From an uncultured Bacteroidota bacterium (GTDB lineage Bacteria; Bacteroidota; Bacteroidia; Flavobacteriales; Flavobacteriaceae), in assembly GCA_902598525.1 (NCBI GenBank), contig CACKBZ010000001.1, positions 1 through 64,000 of the forward strand: a DNA stretch of 64,000 nt, given 5' to 3'. Position numbers and translations under genes: made by a program. Within the stretch, counting starts at the first letter, position 1, and each line of letters opens with the position of its first letter. Shown here piece by piece: positions 46,137 through 55,532 of this stretch. The notes beneath the pieces are model-generated. The model saw nothing but the letters and a program-made list of their open reading frames with translations. It searched no databases and was not told the origin of the DNA.

Positions 46137-47408
46137 ATGAGAATAATACTTTTACTTCTATCTGTATTAACAGTTTCAGCGCAAGACATATACATTCATG
46201 CTGGAAAAATTTATGATACTAACTCCGGAAAACTAAGTTCAGAAAAAACTATTATAATTTCAGATACTAAAATTAAATCAATTGAAAATGGATACAAAGA
46301 AGCAAGTAATGATGATATAAAAATTTATGACTTGAAATCTAAAGTTGTGTTACCAGGGTTGATTGATTTCCATGTTCATATGGAGAGTCAATCAGGTGGT
46401 CAAGATAGGTATATAAGAAGATTTCAAGACAATAAGGCAGATGTAGCTTTTAGATCTTCGGTTATTGCAAAGAAGACTCTTATGTCAGGGTTTACAACAG
46501 TTCGAGATGTTGGAGGATCTGGTGTAAATATCTCATTAAGAAATGCGATTAATAATGGTGTTATTCCAGGTCCTAGAATTTTTACTTCGGGGAAAACAAT
46601 TGCTACTACTGGTGGTCATGGGGATAGGACAAATGGTTTTAGAGATGATCTTGTTGATGACCCTGGACCAGAGCAGGGAGTTGTAAATTCTATTGCAGAT
46701 GCTAGAAAAGCTGTTAGATATAGATATAAGAATGGAGCCGATTTAATTAAAATTACTGCAACTGGAGGAGTAATGAGTTTAGCTAAAAATGGACAAAACC
46801 CTCAATTTACTGAAGAAGTAATAAGGGAAATTGTTAAAACCGCAGATGACTACGGTATGCATGTTGCAGCTCATGCTCATGGAGACGAAGGTATGTTTAG
46901 AGCAGTAAATGCAGGTGTTACTACTATTGAACATGGATCAATTATGGCAGATAGAACAATGAGACTTATGAAAGAAAAACAAACTTATCTAGTCCCAACT
47001 ATAAGTGCTGGTGAGCATGTAGCTAAAATGGCTAAAATTCCTGGATATTATCCTGAAATAATAATACCGAAAGCCCTTGAGGTAGGAGTTCAGAATAAAG
47101 CTACCACAAAAAAAGCCTATGAAATGGGTGTTCCAATTGCCTTTGGAACTGATGCAGGTGTTTTTCCTCATGGAGATAATGCTGGAGAATTTGTATACAT
47201 GAAAGAAATTGGAATTCCAGCTGAGTATTCCTTAAATTCTGCAACAATAACAAACGCCAAACTATTAAATATGGAAAACCTTCTAGGCCAATTAAAGGAG
47301 GGATTTTATGCTGATATTATTGCAGTTGATGAAAGTCCTCTAGAAAATATTGCCACTTTAGAAAATGTAATTTTTGTTATGAAAGACGGTAAAGTCTATA
47401 AAAATTAA
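46137..47408 (+). CDS. Secreted amidohydrolase (Xaa-Pro dipeptidase/imidazolonepropionase-like)
   Basis: Metal-dependent hydrolase of 423 residues with a signal peptide (cleavage near VSAQD, residue 16). The metal site looks complete: HxH in GLIDFHVHMES, a carboxylated-lysine candidate in ADLIKITATGG, His residues in HVAAHAHGDEG and TTIEHGS, and the Asp in FGTDAGV. It resembles periplasmic prolidase-like amidohydrolases of the PF01979 group, so a dipeptide substrate is plausible. The stop lies in a TTAA shared with fabD. Confidence 0.92.
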   Translation: MRIILLLLSVLTVSAQDIYIHAGKIYDTNSGKLSSEKTIIISDTKIKSIENGYKEASNDDIKIYDLKSKVVLPGLIDFHVHMESQSGGQDRYIRRFQDNKADVAFRSSVIAKKTLMSGFTTVRDVGGSGVNISLRNAINNGVIPGPRIFTSGKTIATTGGHGDRTNGFRDDLVDDPGPEQGVVNSIADARKAVRYRYKNGADLIKITATGGVMSLAKNGQNPQFTEEVIREIVKTADDYGMHVAAHAHGDEGMFRAVNAGVTTIEHGSIMADRTMRLMKEKQTYLVPTISAGEHVAKMAKIPGYYPEIIIPKALEVGVQNKATTKKAYEMGVPIAFGTDAGVFPHGDNAGEFVYMKEIGIPAEYSLNSATITNAKLLNMENLLGQLKEGFYADIIAVDESPLENIATLENVIFVMKDGKVYKN

Positions 47409-48277
47409 ATTTTTGAGACTATTACTTCAGGATTTATTTTTCTTATTAATCCCTGAAGAGTATTACCTGGCCCAACCTCAACAAATTCATTAATTCCGTC
47501 GTTAACCATTTCATTTACACTCTGACTCCAGAGTACTGCTCCAGTTAATTGATTTAATAGATTCATTTTGATTATTTCAGAATCTATTTCTGGCTTAGCA
47601 CTAAAGTTTTGATAGATTTTACATATTGGCTTTCTAAATTCAATCTTATCAATTCCGTCTTTGAGCTCTTTTTTGGCTGATTCCATAAGATCTGAATGAA
47701 AAGCACCACTAACTGGAAGTATTAAAGCTCTTTTTGCGCCTCTCTCTTTTAGAATTTGGCAAGCTTTTTCAACTGCATTATATTCTCCTGAAATTACCAA
47801 CTGACCTGGGCAATTGTAATTAGCAGGTTTTACGTTTTCATCTATTTCATTACAAACATCCTCAACAATTTTATTTTCTAGCCCTAAAATTGCTGCCATT
47901 GTTCCTTTAGTTTTTTGACAAGCTTCTTGCATAGCATTTGCTCTAATTGAGACTAACGTTAATCCATCTTCAAAACTTAATGCCTTAGATGCAACTAATG
48001 CAGAAAACTCGCCAAGTGAGTGACCTGCACAAGCTTGAGGCTTAAACTCCTTTGAAGTAAGAGCAGATATTACAGAATGAATGAAAATTGCTGGTTGAGT
48101 AACTTTTGTTTGTAAAAGATCCTCAGGTGTTCCCTCAAACATTAAGTTGGTAATATTAAATCCTAAAATATCATTTGCTTTATTAAATAAATTTCTAGTC
48201 TCAGATATATTATCATAAATTTCTTTACCCATTCCAGGTTTTTGTGATCCTTGACCAGGAAAAACAAATGCTTTCAT
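47405..48277 (-). CDS. fabD: Malonyl CoA-acyl carrier protein transacylase
   Basis: Loads malonyl groups on ACP for fatty acid synthesis. N-terminal FPGQGSQKPGMGKE, nucleophile S87 in AGHSLGEFSA, the catalytic His in VSGAFHSDLM and a C-terminal VEVGPGNTLQGLI segment. Length 290 is normal. It is the last gene of the run nuclease-thyA-folA-fabD, 1 bp after folA, without other fab genes. Confidence 0.97.
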   Translation of the reverse strand: MKAFVFPGQGSQKPGMGKEIYDNISETRNLFNKANDILGFNITNLMFEGTPEDLLQTKVTQPAIFIHSVISALTSKEFKPQACAGHSLGEFSALVASKALSFEDGLTLVSIRANAMQEACQKTKGTMAAILGLENKIVEDVCNEIDENVKPANYNCPGQLVISGEYNAVEKACQILKERGAKRALILPVSGAFHSDLMESAKKELKDGIDKIEFRKPICKIYQNFSAKPEIDSEIIKMNLLNQLTGAVLWSQSVNEMVNDGINEFVEVGPGNTLQGLIRKINPEVIVSKI

Positions 48278-48278
48278 A

Positions 48279-48773
48279 TTATTTCCTTATATATGTTAAA
48301 AAAGAATATTTTGTACTACTATCATCATCTAAATAATTAACTAACTCATTAGTAAGCTCAAACTTATCCCGAGGAATGTCAGGGAAAAAGGCATCCCCTT
48401 GATAATCTTTATAAACCCTTGTTAATTCAATCTTATCCACAATCTCTATAGTTTGAGAATATATTTCTCCACCACCTATTATAAATGGTTGTGAATCACC
48501 TTTACATAAATCTATAGCATCCTCTATATTACTAGTTACTTCAATACCATTTCGAGAATAATCCTTATTTTTTGTAATAATAATGTTTCTTCTTTTCGGT
48601 AATGGATTAGGTAAAGATTCAAAGGTCTTTCTACCCATTATTACAGAATGACCTAGTGTCAACTCCTTAAATCTTTTTAAATCATTTGGAATATTCCAAA
48701 TAAGCTTGTTATTAAATCCAATAACATTATTAGTTGAAGCAGCTGCTATGATTGTTAGTTCACTTTTAACCAT
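48279..48773 (-). CDS. folA: Dihydrofolate reductase
   Basis: Reduces dihydrofolate to tetrahydrofolate with NADPH, restoring the cofactor consumed by ThyA. Signature IAAASTNNVIGFNNKLIWNIPNDLKRFK carries the catalytic aspartate (NDLKRFK), followed by VIMGRKTFESL and FIIGGGEIYSQ. Length 164. It starts 2 bp after the thyA stop, a classical thyA-folA arrangement. Confidence 0.97.
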   Translation of the reverse strand: MVKSELTIIAAASTNNVIGFNNKLIWNIPNDLKRFKELTLGHSVIMGRKTFESLPNPLPKRRNIIITKNKDYSRNGIEVTSNIEDAIDLCKGDSQPFIIGGGEIYSQTIEIVDKIELTRVYKDYQGDAFFPDIPRDKFELTNELVNYLDDDSSTKYSFLTYIRK

Positions 48774-48775
48774 AA

Positions 48776-49600
48776 TTAGACAGAAATCTTACCCTTAATT
48801 GATGGATGTGAATCATAATCTAATATTTCAATATCCTCATATTTAAAATCTTCAATTTTATCAACAAGAGGATTAAGTTTTAGTTTAGGTAATTTCATTG
48901 GCTCTCTTGTTAACTGAAGATCAACTTGTTCAATGTGATTCAAATAAATATGAGTGTCACCAAATGTGTGTATGAAATCTCCTACATCGTATCCACACAC
49001 TTGAGCTATCATATGAGTTAGAAGAGCATAAGATGCAATATTGAATGGAACTCCTAGAAATACATCTGCGCTCCTTTGATACATTTGACAAGATAGTTTA
49101 TTGTTAGATACATAAAATTGAAAAAATGCATGACATGGAGGCAATGCTGCTTTTCCATCTTCAACGTTTTCTTTGAACGACTTTTTATTATCAGGGATAA
49201 TATTTGGATTCCATGCTGTTACAATCATCCTCCTGCTTGATGGATTAGTTTTAAGTGAGTGAATTACGTCCTGAAGTTGATCTATACCGTCAGAATTCCA
49301 GTTTCTCCACTGGTGCCCATAGATAGGACCAAGATTACCATCAATGTCGGCCCATTCATCCCATATTGTTACACCATTATCTTTTAAATATTTAATGTTT
49401 GTCTCACCATTAATAAACCAAATTAATTCATGTATTATTGATCTTAAATGTAGCTTCTTAGTGGTAACAAGGGGGAAGCCTTCTTGTAGGTTGAATCTCA
49501 TCTGGTATCCAAATACACTGATTGTCCCGGTGCCTGTTCTGTCAGCTTTTTTAACTCCATTATCTTTTATATGTTGAAGTAAATCTAAATATTGTCTCAT
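48776..49600 (-). CDS. thyA: Thymidylate synthase
   Basis: Methylates dUMP to dTMP with methylenetetrahydrofolate. Catalytic C156 in [12 protein letters not shown], phosphate-binding R in DRTGTGT and the [10 protein letters not shown] segment, [22 protein letters not shown] and the C-terminal [10 protein letters not shown]. At 274 residues it is the usual bacterial length. Its ATG shares one base with the stop of the upstream nuclease-like gene (TAATG). Confidence 0.98.
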   Translation of the reverse strand: MRQYLDLLQHIKDNGVKKADRTGTGTISVFGYQMRFNLQEGFPLVTTKKLHLRSIIHELIWFINGETNIKYLKDNGVTIWDEWADIDGNLGPIYGHQWRNWNSDGIDQLQDVIHSLKTNPSSRRMIVTAWNPNIIPDNKKSFKENVEDGKAALPPCHAFFQFYVSNNKLSCQMYQRSADVFLGVPFNIASYALLTHMIAQVCGYDVGDFIHTFGDTHIYLNHIEQVDLQLTREPMKLPKLKLNPLVDKIEDFKYEDIEILDYDSHPSIKGKISV

Positions 49601-50220
49601 TATACTTTTTTTCTCAAATCTAACTCATCCCTTAGTCTTGCAGCTAACTCATAATCTTCATTTTGGATGCTTTTTTCTAACATCTTTTTAATATTGCGAG
49701 TTGATATTTTTTTTATATCCTTAGTTTTTTTTGTATTAGAATCAGGTGAGCTATGTCCATCATTAAAAAATTTTTCATCGGCAAGATTTAAATCCTCCGA
49801 GTATTTTTTATCATCTTCAAACCCAGCTTCAGCCAGAATTTCTTTAGTTACAAAAATAGGTGCATTGAATCTAATTGATAAAGCAATTGCGTCAGATGTT
49901 CTTGAATCAACTTTGACTACCTCGCTATCCTTTTCACAAACCATATTTGAATAGAAAACACCGTCACTTAGTTTATGAATAACTATATGGTTCAAACTAA
50001 TATTGAATTTATCTGCAAATCCTTTAAATAATTCATGAGTAAGTGGTCTCGAGGTTTTAATTTTTTTCTCCAAGGCAATTGCTATTGATTGAGCTTCATA
50101 GCTACCAATAACTATTGGTAATTTTTTATTTCCATTTACTTCATCTAATATAATTGCAAAAGCTCCTGAAGTATTATCGCTATATGAAATTCCATGAATT
50201 TTTAACTCTACCAATTCCAT
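49600..50220 (-). CDS. Bifunctional nuclease-family protein (DUF151 plus UVR motif)
   Basis: A 206-residue cytoplasmic protein. The N-terminal DUF151 domain (about residues 3-130) has [13 protein letters not shown] and [17 protein letters not shown]. The C-terminal about 35 residues form a UvrB/UvrC-like helical motif, [20 protein letters not shown]. Plant and bacterial members have been described as nucleases, but the biological role is poorly settled. It leads the thyA-folA-fabD run, linked by a one-base stop/start overlap. Confidence 0.93.
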   Translation of the reverse strand: MELVELKIHGISYSDNTSGAFAIILDEVNGNKKLPIVIGSYEAQSIAIALEKKIKTSRPLTHELFKGFADKFNISLNHIVIHKLSDGVFYSNMVCEKDSEVVKVDSRTSDAIALSIRFNAPIFVTKEILAEAGFEDDKKYSEDLNLADEKFFNDGHSSPDSNTKKTKDIKKISTRNIKKMLEKSIQNEDYELAARLRDELDLRKKV

Positions 50221-50323
50221 GTAAGAATATAATTTAACAAATTAATTAAATAAAATTTAAATCTCATTAATGAACAATAGGAAATATTTTTTTTATGATT
50301 AAATTCGCATAAAATTTTAGTGA

Positions 50324-51301
50324 ATGAAAACAGTTCAATTTAGAGAAGCCATATGCGAGGCAATGTCAGAAGAAATGAGAAGAGATGAGAGTGTCTATCT
50401 TATGGGTGAAGAAGTTGCAGAATATAATGGTGCTTACAAGGCATCAAAGGGGATGTTAGATGAATTTGGTGAATTAAGAGTAATAGATACGCCTATTTCT
50501 GAAGCTGGTTTCTCTGGAGTTGGAGTTGGTTCTACGATGGTTGGAGCAAGACCAATTATTGAGTTTATGACATTTAATTTTTCTTTAGTCGGGATTGATC
50601 AAATAATAAATAATGCTGCAAAAATAAGACAGATGTCTGGTGGCCAATTTCCATGTCCAATTGTTTTTAGAGGTCCAACTGCATCTGCCGGACAGTTGGG
50701 TGCAACCCACTCTCAAGCATTTGAAAGCTGGTTTGCTAATTGCCCTGGTCTTAAAGTAATCGTGCCATCAAATCCATATGATGCAAAAGGACTTTTAAAA
50801 TCTGCAATAAGAGATGATGATCCAGTCATATTCATGGAATCTGAACAAATGTATGGTGATAAAGGTGAAATTCCTGAAGGGGAATATACCTTGCCAATCG
50901 GAGTTGCCGATATTAAGAGAAAAGGAAAAGATGTAACACTAGTTTCATTTGGAAAGATTATTAAAGAAGCATACATAGCTGCTGATATTCTTGAAAAAGA
51001 CGGTATTGAATGTGAAATTATTGACTTAAGAACATTAAGACCTATTGATTATAATACTGTACTAGAATCAGTTAAAAAAACAAATAGGTTAGTAATACTT
51101 GAAGAGGCATGGCCTTTCGGAAATATATCTACAGATATTTCGCACAAAGTTCAGAATGAACTTTTTGATTATTTAGATGCACCAATTGAAAAAGTAAATA
51201 ATGCAGATACTCCTACTCCTTACTCTCCAGTTTTATTAGAGGAATGGCTCCCAAATAGTGAGGAAGTAATTAAGGCAGTTAGAAAAGTCCTCTATATTTA
51301 G
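50324..51301 (+). CDS. pdhB: Pyruvate dehydrogenase E1 component, beta subunit
   Basis: With the alpha subunit it decarboxylates pyruvate using thiamine diphosphate. A 325-residue TPP-dependent transketolase-like subunit: [35 protein letters not shown], the [20 protein letters not shown] loop and a C-terminal [14 protein letters not shown] domain. The alpha subunit and E2 genes are not in the window. Its product complex needs lipoate from lipA/lipB. The stop TAG overlaps the hppA stop (TTAG). The 103-bp upstream gap is AT-rich with no full promoter. Confidence 0.96.
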   Translation: MKTVQFREAICEAMSEEMRRDESVYLMGEEVAEYNGAYKASKGMLDEFGELRVIDTPISEAGFSGVGVGSTMVGARPIIEFMTFNFSLVGIDQIINNAAKIRQMSGGQFPCPIVFRGPTASAGQLGATHSQAFESWFANCPGLKVIVPSNPYDAKGLLKSAIRDDDPVIFMESEQMYGDKGEIPEGEYTLPIGVADIKRKGKDVTLVSFGKIIKEAYIAADILEKDGIECEIIDLRTLRPIDYNTVLESVKKTNRLVILEEAWPFGNISTDISHKVQNELFDYLDAPIEKVNNADTPTPYSPVLLEEWLPNSEEVIKAVRKVLYI

Positions 51302-53421
51302 CCTACTAGAAGTGGAGCTATAACTAGCGCAACAACAGCAATTAATTTAAGAAGAATGTTAAGTGATGGTCCAGATGTGTCTTTGAAAGGATCACCTACT
51401 GTGTCACCAACAACTGCTGCTTTATGAGCTTCACTACCTTTTCTTCCATCTTCTTCAATCATTTTTTTTGCATTATCCCATGCACCACCAGCATTTGATT
51501 GAAAAATCGCCATTAGAACACCACATGATGTAACACCAGCCAAAAGACCACCGAGCATTTCTGCACCACCAGCGAATCCAATTATAACTGGAACTGATAT
51601 AGCCATTAATCCTGGAAGAACCATCTCCCTTAATGCAGCTTGTGTTGAAATTTCAACACATTTACTATATTCTGCAACGCCATCAGCATCATTAAATATT
51701 TTTAGATCTTCTTTTGATGCTTTAGAAAGATCTGAGTCATACTTTCTCATTACTTCAAGAGCTGCTTTCAATTTTGGAAGGTCTCTAAATTGTCTTCTCA
51801 CTTCTTCAATCATACTCATTGCTGCCTTACCAACTGCATTCATTGAAAGGGCAGAAAAAACAAATGGTAGCATTGCACCAAGTAAAAGTCCAGCCATTAC
51901 AACTGGTTTTGAAATATCAATAGCAGAAATTTCTGCAGTTTGCATAAATGCTGCAAATAAAGCTAGAGCTGTTAGAGCAGCTGATGCAATAGCAAAACCT
52001 TTTCCTATTGCTGCTGTTGTATTTCCAACTGCATCAAGCTTATCTGTTCTTTCTCTAACTTTAGGATCTAACTCTGCCATTTCTGCAATACCTCCAGCAT
52101 TATCTGAAATAGGTCCGTACGCATCAACTGCTAGTTGAATACCAGTATTGGCAAGCATACCAACGGCAGCAATTGCTATTCCATATAGACCAGCAAACTC
52201 ATAAGAGAGTAATATTGCCGCACAAATAAATATTATAGGAAGGGCAGTGGAAATCATACCAACCCCTAAACCGGATATTATCGTAGTTGCAGGACCAGTT
52301 TCTGACTGTTTTACTATTGAAAGAACCGGATTTTTACCAGTTGCAGTGTAATATTCAGTTACTTTACCTACAAGAAGTCCTGCTATCAATCCACTAATTG
52401 TTGCAATGAAGACACCATTTGAAGTATATTCAATATCATTGAAAACCCATGACTCTGGAAGTAAATACTGTATCAAGAAATAAGTAATGGCAATCATTAA
52501 TCCAGCAGATATAAATTCACCCATATTTAAAGCCTTATGAGGATCTCCTCCTTCTTTTACTTTAACGAAGAATGTTCCTATAATAGACATAATTATTCCA
52601 GATGCAGCTATAAACAATGGAAGCAGTACAGCATTAATTTCAATTCCAGAGAATTCACTTAAACTAATAAAAGCAGCACCTAATACCATTGCTCCAATAA
52701 TTGATCCAACAAAAGACTCAAATAAATCCGCTCCCATCCCAGCGACATCTCCAACATTATCTCCAACATTATCTGCAATAGTTGCAGGATTTAGAGGATG
52801 ATCTTCGGGAATACCAGCTTCAACTTTCCCAACTAAATCAGCACCAACATCTGCAGCTTTGGTGTATATTCCACCACCAACTCTGGCAAACAATGCAATA
52901 GAAGAAGCACCAAGAGAAAATCCGGATAAAACTTGTATTACAGTATTTATGTCTTCAAACATTGGCCTATAAATTATAAACAGTGAGCCAACTCCTAAAA
53001 CTCCTAAACCAACTACACCCATTCCCATAACAGAACCACCAGAAAATGCAATTTCAAGTGCTTTTCCAAGAGAATGTTGAGCAGCATTAGTTGTCCTAAC
53101 ATTTGCCTTTGTTGCAACTTGCATACCAATAAAGCCCGCTAGACCAGAACATAATGCTCCAACAACAAAAGAAACTGCAACTAACCAGCTGCTTCCCTCA
53201 TTAATACCTTTATATGCTAGTAATACAGCAGTAATTATAACAAAAACTGATAATATTTTATATTCAGCTTTTAAAAATGCCATTGCACCATCCGCAATAT
53301 TTTTTGCAATTTTTGCCATTTTTGCATTTCCAACTTCTTTTTTTGAAACTGATGAATTTTTAATAAAAACAAATATTAATGCTAGTACACCAGTTAAAGG
53401 GATAAGATTTATGTAGTCCAT
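51298..53421 (-). CDS. hppA: Membrane-bound ion-translocating pyrophosphatase
   Basis: Couples pyrophosphate hydrolysis to H+ or Na+ export across the inner membrane. A 707-residue protein with about 16 helices. The substrate motif [11 protein letters not shown] and the [19 protein letters not shown] segment, a second acidic DNAGGIAEM region and the C-terminal [14 protein letters not shown] are intact. At the K+-dependence position the sequence is [10 protein letters not shown]; alanine there marks K+-dependent enzymes. Whether it pumps Na+ or H+ I cannot decide by eye. Confidence 0.97.
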   Translation of the reverse strand: MDYINLIPLTGVLALIFVFIKNSSVSKKEVGNAKMAKIAKNIADGAMAFLKAEYKILSVFVIITAVLLAYKGINEGSSWLVAVSFVVGALCSGLAGFIGMQVATKANVRTTNAAQHSLGKALEIAFSGGSVMGMGVVGLGVLGVGSLFIIYRPMFEDINTVIQVLSGFSLGASSIALFARVGGGIYTKAADVGADLVGKVEAGIPEDHPLNPATIADNVGDNVGDVAGMGADLFESFVGSIIGAMVLGAAFISLSEFSGIEINAVLLPLFIAASGIIMSIIGTFFVKVKEGGDPHKALNMGEFISAGLMIAITYFLIQYLLPESWVFNDIEYTSNGVFIATISGLIAGLLVGKVTEYYTATGKNPVLSIVKQSETGPATTIISGLGVGMISTALPIIFICAAILLSYEFAGLYGIAIAAVGMLANTGIQLAVDAYGPISDNAGGIAEMAELDPKVRERTDKLDAVGNTTAAIGKGFAIASAALTALALFAAFMQTAEISAIDISKPVVMAGLLLGAMLPFVFSALSMNAVGKAAMSMIEEVRRQFRDLPKLKAALEVMRKYDSDLSKASKEDLKIFNDADGVAEYSKCVEISTQAALREMVLPGLMAISVPVIIGFAGGAEMLGGLLAGVTSCGVLMAIFQSNAGGAWDNAKKMIEEDGRKGSEAHKAAVVGDTVGDPFKDTSGPSLNILLKLIAVVALVIAPLLVG

Positions 53422-53436
53422 TTTTTAAATTTTTTT

Positions 53437-53470
53437 CAAATATAATACAATGCTAAAAATGGAAAGCAAA
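53437..53470 (-). promoter_or_regulatory. Promoter of hppA
   Basis: On the minus strand TTTG (53467-53470), 22 bases, then TATATTTG (53437-53444). There are 15 bases between the box and the ATG of hppA. The spacer is long but within the range reported for Flavobacterium promoters. Confidence 0.5.
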
Positions 53471-53489
53471 AATATCTAGAAAGATATGA

Positions 53490-54092
53490 TTAAAGTTCTT
53501 TTTTAATCATTGATAATATTGATTCGTAATCTGATTTTTTCTCGACAAAATCCATATCATCAACATTGATTTTTAAGAGCTTACCGTTGTCATAATTTGT
53601 TATCCAAGCCTCATATCTTTCATTTAATCTACTCAGATATTCTATACTAATAGTTTTCTCATACTCTCTTCCCCTTTTATGAATTTTGTTAACTAGGTTA
53701 GGGATACTACTTTGAAGGTAAATTAAAAGATCTGGTGGTTTGACAAGATTAAGCATAGTATCAAAAAGTGATAAATAATTATCATAATCTCTTTGAGGCA
53801 TTAAGCCCATTGCATTTAAATTGGGTGCAAAAATAAATGCATCCTCATAAATTGTTCTATCTTGAATTACGTTAACGTTGCTTTTTTCAATATCAAGAAG
53901 TTGCTTAAATCTACTATTTAAAAAATAAATTTGAAGATTAAAAGACCATCTTTCCATATGACTGTAGAAGTCATCTAAATATGGATTTGCAATTACATCT
54001 TCATAATATGGTTTATATTTTAAGCTTTTAGATAGTTGCTTGGTTAAACTTGTTTTTCCAGCACCAATATTTCCTGCAATTGCTATTCTCAT
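53490..54092 (-). CDS. Deoxynucleoside kinase
   Basis: Salvage kinase phosphorylating deoxynucleosides in the cytoplasm. A 200-residue dNK-family protein: P-loop AIAGNIGAGKTSL, the ERWSFNLQIYFL helix, the DRT (DRS-type) motif in IQDRTIYEDAFIFA, and a basic lid RGREYE. Specificity (dA/dG or dC) cannot be read. I start at the ATG at 54092, since the frame's upstream TTG at 54104 adds four residues before the usual MRIAIAGNIG start. Confidence 0.92.
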   Translation of the reverse strand: MRIAIAGNIGAGKTSLTKQLSKSLKYKPYYEDVIANPYLDDFYSHMERWSFNLQIYFLNSRFKQLLDIEKSNVNVIQDRTIYEDAFIFAPNLNAMGLMPQRDYDNYLSLFDTMLNLVKPPDLLIYLQSSIPNLVNKIHKRGREYEKTISIEYLSRLNERYEAWITNYDNGKLLKINVDDMDFVEKKSDYESILSMIKKEL

Positions 54093-54140
54093 AATTTTTG
54101 CCAAAATAGTAGGTTTTTTTTAAAGAAAAAAGCATAATAA

Positions 54141-54170
54141 TTTGAAATAATATTTATTTAATTAATTTTG
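54141..54170 (+). promoter_or_regulatory. Promoter of the metK operon
   Basis: TTTG (54141-54144), an 18-base spacer and TAATTTTG (54163-54170). Transcription would begin about 54176, immediately before the first arm of the folded leader. There is a 108-base interval from the box to the metK ATG. Confidence 0.65.
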
Positions 54171-54175
54171 TTTCC

Positions 54176-54278
54176 AATAGAGGAAGGATTTGACTGATTG
54201 CAACCTCTTAAAAAAATTGCTAAAGCAGTAATTCTTTTAAAGCAATCACGTCTTCTTTTTCCTCACAAATTTAAAATT
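54176..54278 (+). promoter_or_regulatory. Structured 5' leader of metK, candidate SAM-responsive riboswitch
   Basis: Nested complementary arms: P1 GAGGAAGGA (54180-54188) with TTTTTCCTC (54256-54264); P2 GACTGATTGC (54192-54201) with GCAATCACGTC (54242-54252), one bulged C; P3 TTAAAA (54208-54213) with TTTTAA (54235-54240); P4 TGC/GCA around TAAA (54218-54227). An alternative helix AGAGG (54179-54183) with CCTCT (54204-54208) excludes P1. GCAACC and TGCTAA recall the S-box core, but the rest does not match it, so the class is open. The 3' arm of P1 lies 15 bases from the ATG. Confidence 0.55.
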
Positions 54279-55532
54279 ATGCCGTATTTATTTACGTCTG
54301 AATCTGTGGGTGAAGGACACCCTGATAAAGTCTCTGATCAGATCAGTGACGGGATCTTAGATAATTTTCTAGCTTTTGATCCAAATTCAAAAGTAGCCTG
54401 TGAAACATTAGTCACAACTGGACAAGTTATTTTATCTGGTGAGGTTACCAGTTCTACATATGTAGATGTGCAGAATGTAGCTAGAGAAATAATCAAGGAT
54501 ATTGGATATAATAATGATTTGTACAAATTCTCAGGGGAATCTTGTGCTGTTATGTCATTGATTCATGAGCAGTCAGAAGATATTTTAAGAGGAATAGAAA
54601 CAAATATAAAGGAGTATCAAGGTGCAGGAGATCAAGGAATAATGTTTGGTTATGCATGTAATGAAACTGAAAACAGTATTCCTCTAACTTTAGATATTGC
54701 TAATAAATTACTTTTTGAACTTTCACGTTTGAGAAGATCAAAAACAATTCCCTATTTAAGACCTGACTCAAAGTCTCAAGTTACTATTGAATATGATGAA
54801 AATGACAATCCGTTAAGAGTAGATACAATTGTAATTTCAACTCAACATGATGAGTTTGATAGCGATGATAAAAAAATGTTGGATAAAATAAGACAAGATA
54901 TAATTGAGATATTAATTCCAATTGTTAAGGAAAGTTATCCTGAAAGTATTCAAAAATTATTTGATGATAGTATTAAATACCATGTTAATCCAACTGGAAA
55001 ATTTGTTATAGGTGGACCAAATGGAGATACAGGCTTAACTGGACGAAAAATAATTATTGACACTTATGGTGGAAGAGGAGCTCATGGAGGTGGGTCCTTT
55101 AGTGGAAAAGATCCTAGTAAAGTTGATAGAAGTGCAGCATATGCGGCAAGACATATATCCAAGAATTTAGTTAAAGCAGGTGTGTCTGACGAAATTTTAA
55201 TTCAAGTAGGATATGCTATTGGAGTTGCTGAGCCAGTATCACTTAATGTAAATACATGTGGTAAATCAAAATTAAATATTTCAGATTCTAAACTATCGAA
55301 TATTGTCAAAGAGATATTTGACTTAAAACCTCACTCGATAGAATCAAGATTTAAGTTGAGAGATCCAATATATCTTGAAACTGCCTCATATGGGCATATG
55401 GGTAGAAAATCTGAAAAAAAAACTAAAACCTTTGACTCAAAATATTCTGGAGTTAAAAAAATCGAGGTTGAGCTTTTCCCTTGGGAGAAGCTAGAATATG
55501 TTGAACAAATAATTAAATCACTAAAACTATGA
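54279..55532 (+). CDS. metK: S-adenosylmethionine synthase
   Basis: Makes SAM from methionine and ATP. Start at the ATG at 54279 gives the family N-terminus MPYLFTSESVGEGHPDKVSD; a TTG at 54198 in the same frame lies inside the folded leader and is rejected. Other motifs: GAGDQGIMFGYAC, the P-loop-like GGRGAHGGGSFSGKDPSKVDRS and the active-site loop RPDSKSQVT. Length 417. The metY gene overlaps by 4 bp, giving a four-gene methionine operon. Confidence 0.97.
   Translation: MPYLFTSESVGEGHPDKVSDQISDGILDNFLAFDPNSKVACETLVTTGQVILSGEVTSSTYVDVQNVAREIIKDIGYNNDLYKFSGESCAVMSLIHEQSEDILRGIETNIKEYQGAGDQGIMFGYACNETENSIPLTLDIANKLLFELSRLRRSKTIPYLRPDSKSQVTIEYDENDNPLRVDTIVISTQHDEFDSDDKKMLDKIRQDIIEILIPIVKESYPESIQKLFDDSIKYHVNPTGKFVIGGPNGDTGLTGRKIIIDTYGGRGAHGGGSFSGKDPSKVDRSAAYAARHISKNLVKAGVSDEILIQVGYAIGVAEPVSLNVNTCGKSKLNISDSKLSNIVKEIFDLKPHSIESRFKLRDPIYLETASYGHMGRKSEKKTKTFDSKYSGVKKIEVELFPWEKLEYVEQIIKSLKL

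Noticed and set aside
50270-50302. 10-codon frame MNNRKYFFYD before pdhB
   Set aside because: It has a few aromatic codons but no downstream hairpin or terminator, and pyruvate dehydrogenase has no link to aromatic amino acids. Probably chance in AT-rich DNA.
54198-54278. In-frame TTG upstream of metK giving 27 extra residues
   Set aside because: It lies inside the folded leader, adds a basic stretch not found in MetK proteins, and the ATG at 54279 yields the standard N-terminus.
54176-54278. Methionine-rich leader peptide as explanation of the metK leader
   Set aside because: No short frame in this leader contains a cluster of Met codons, and no terminator hairpin with a T-run is present, so ribosome-mediated attenuation is unlikely there.
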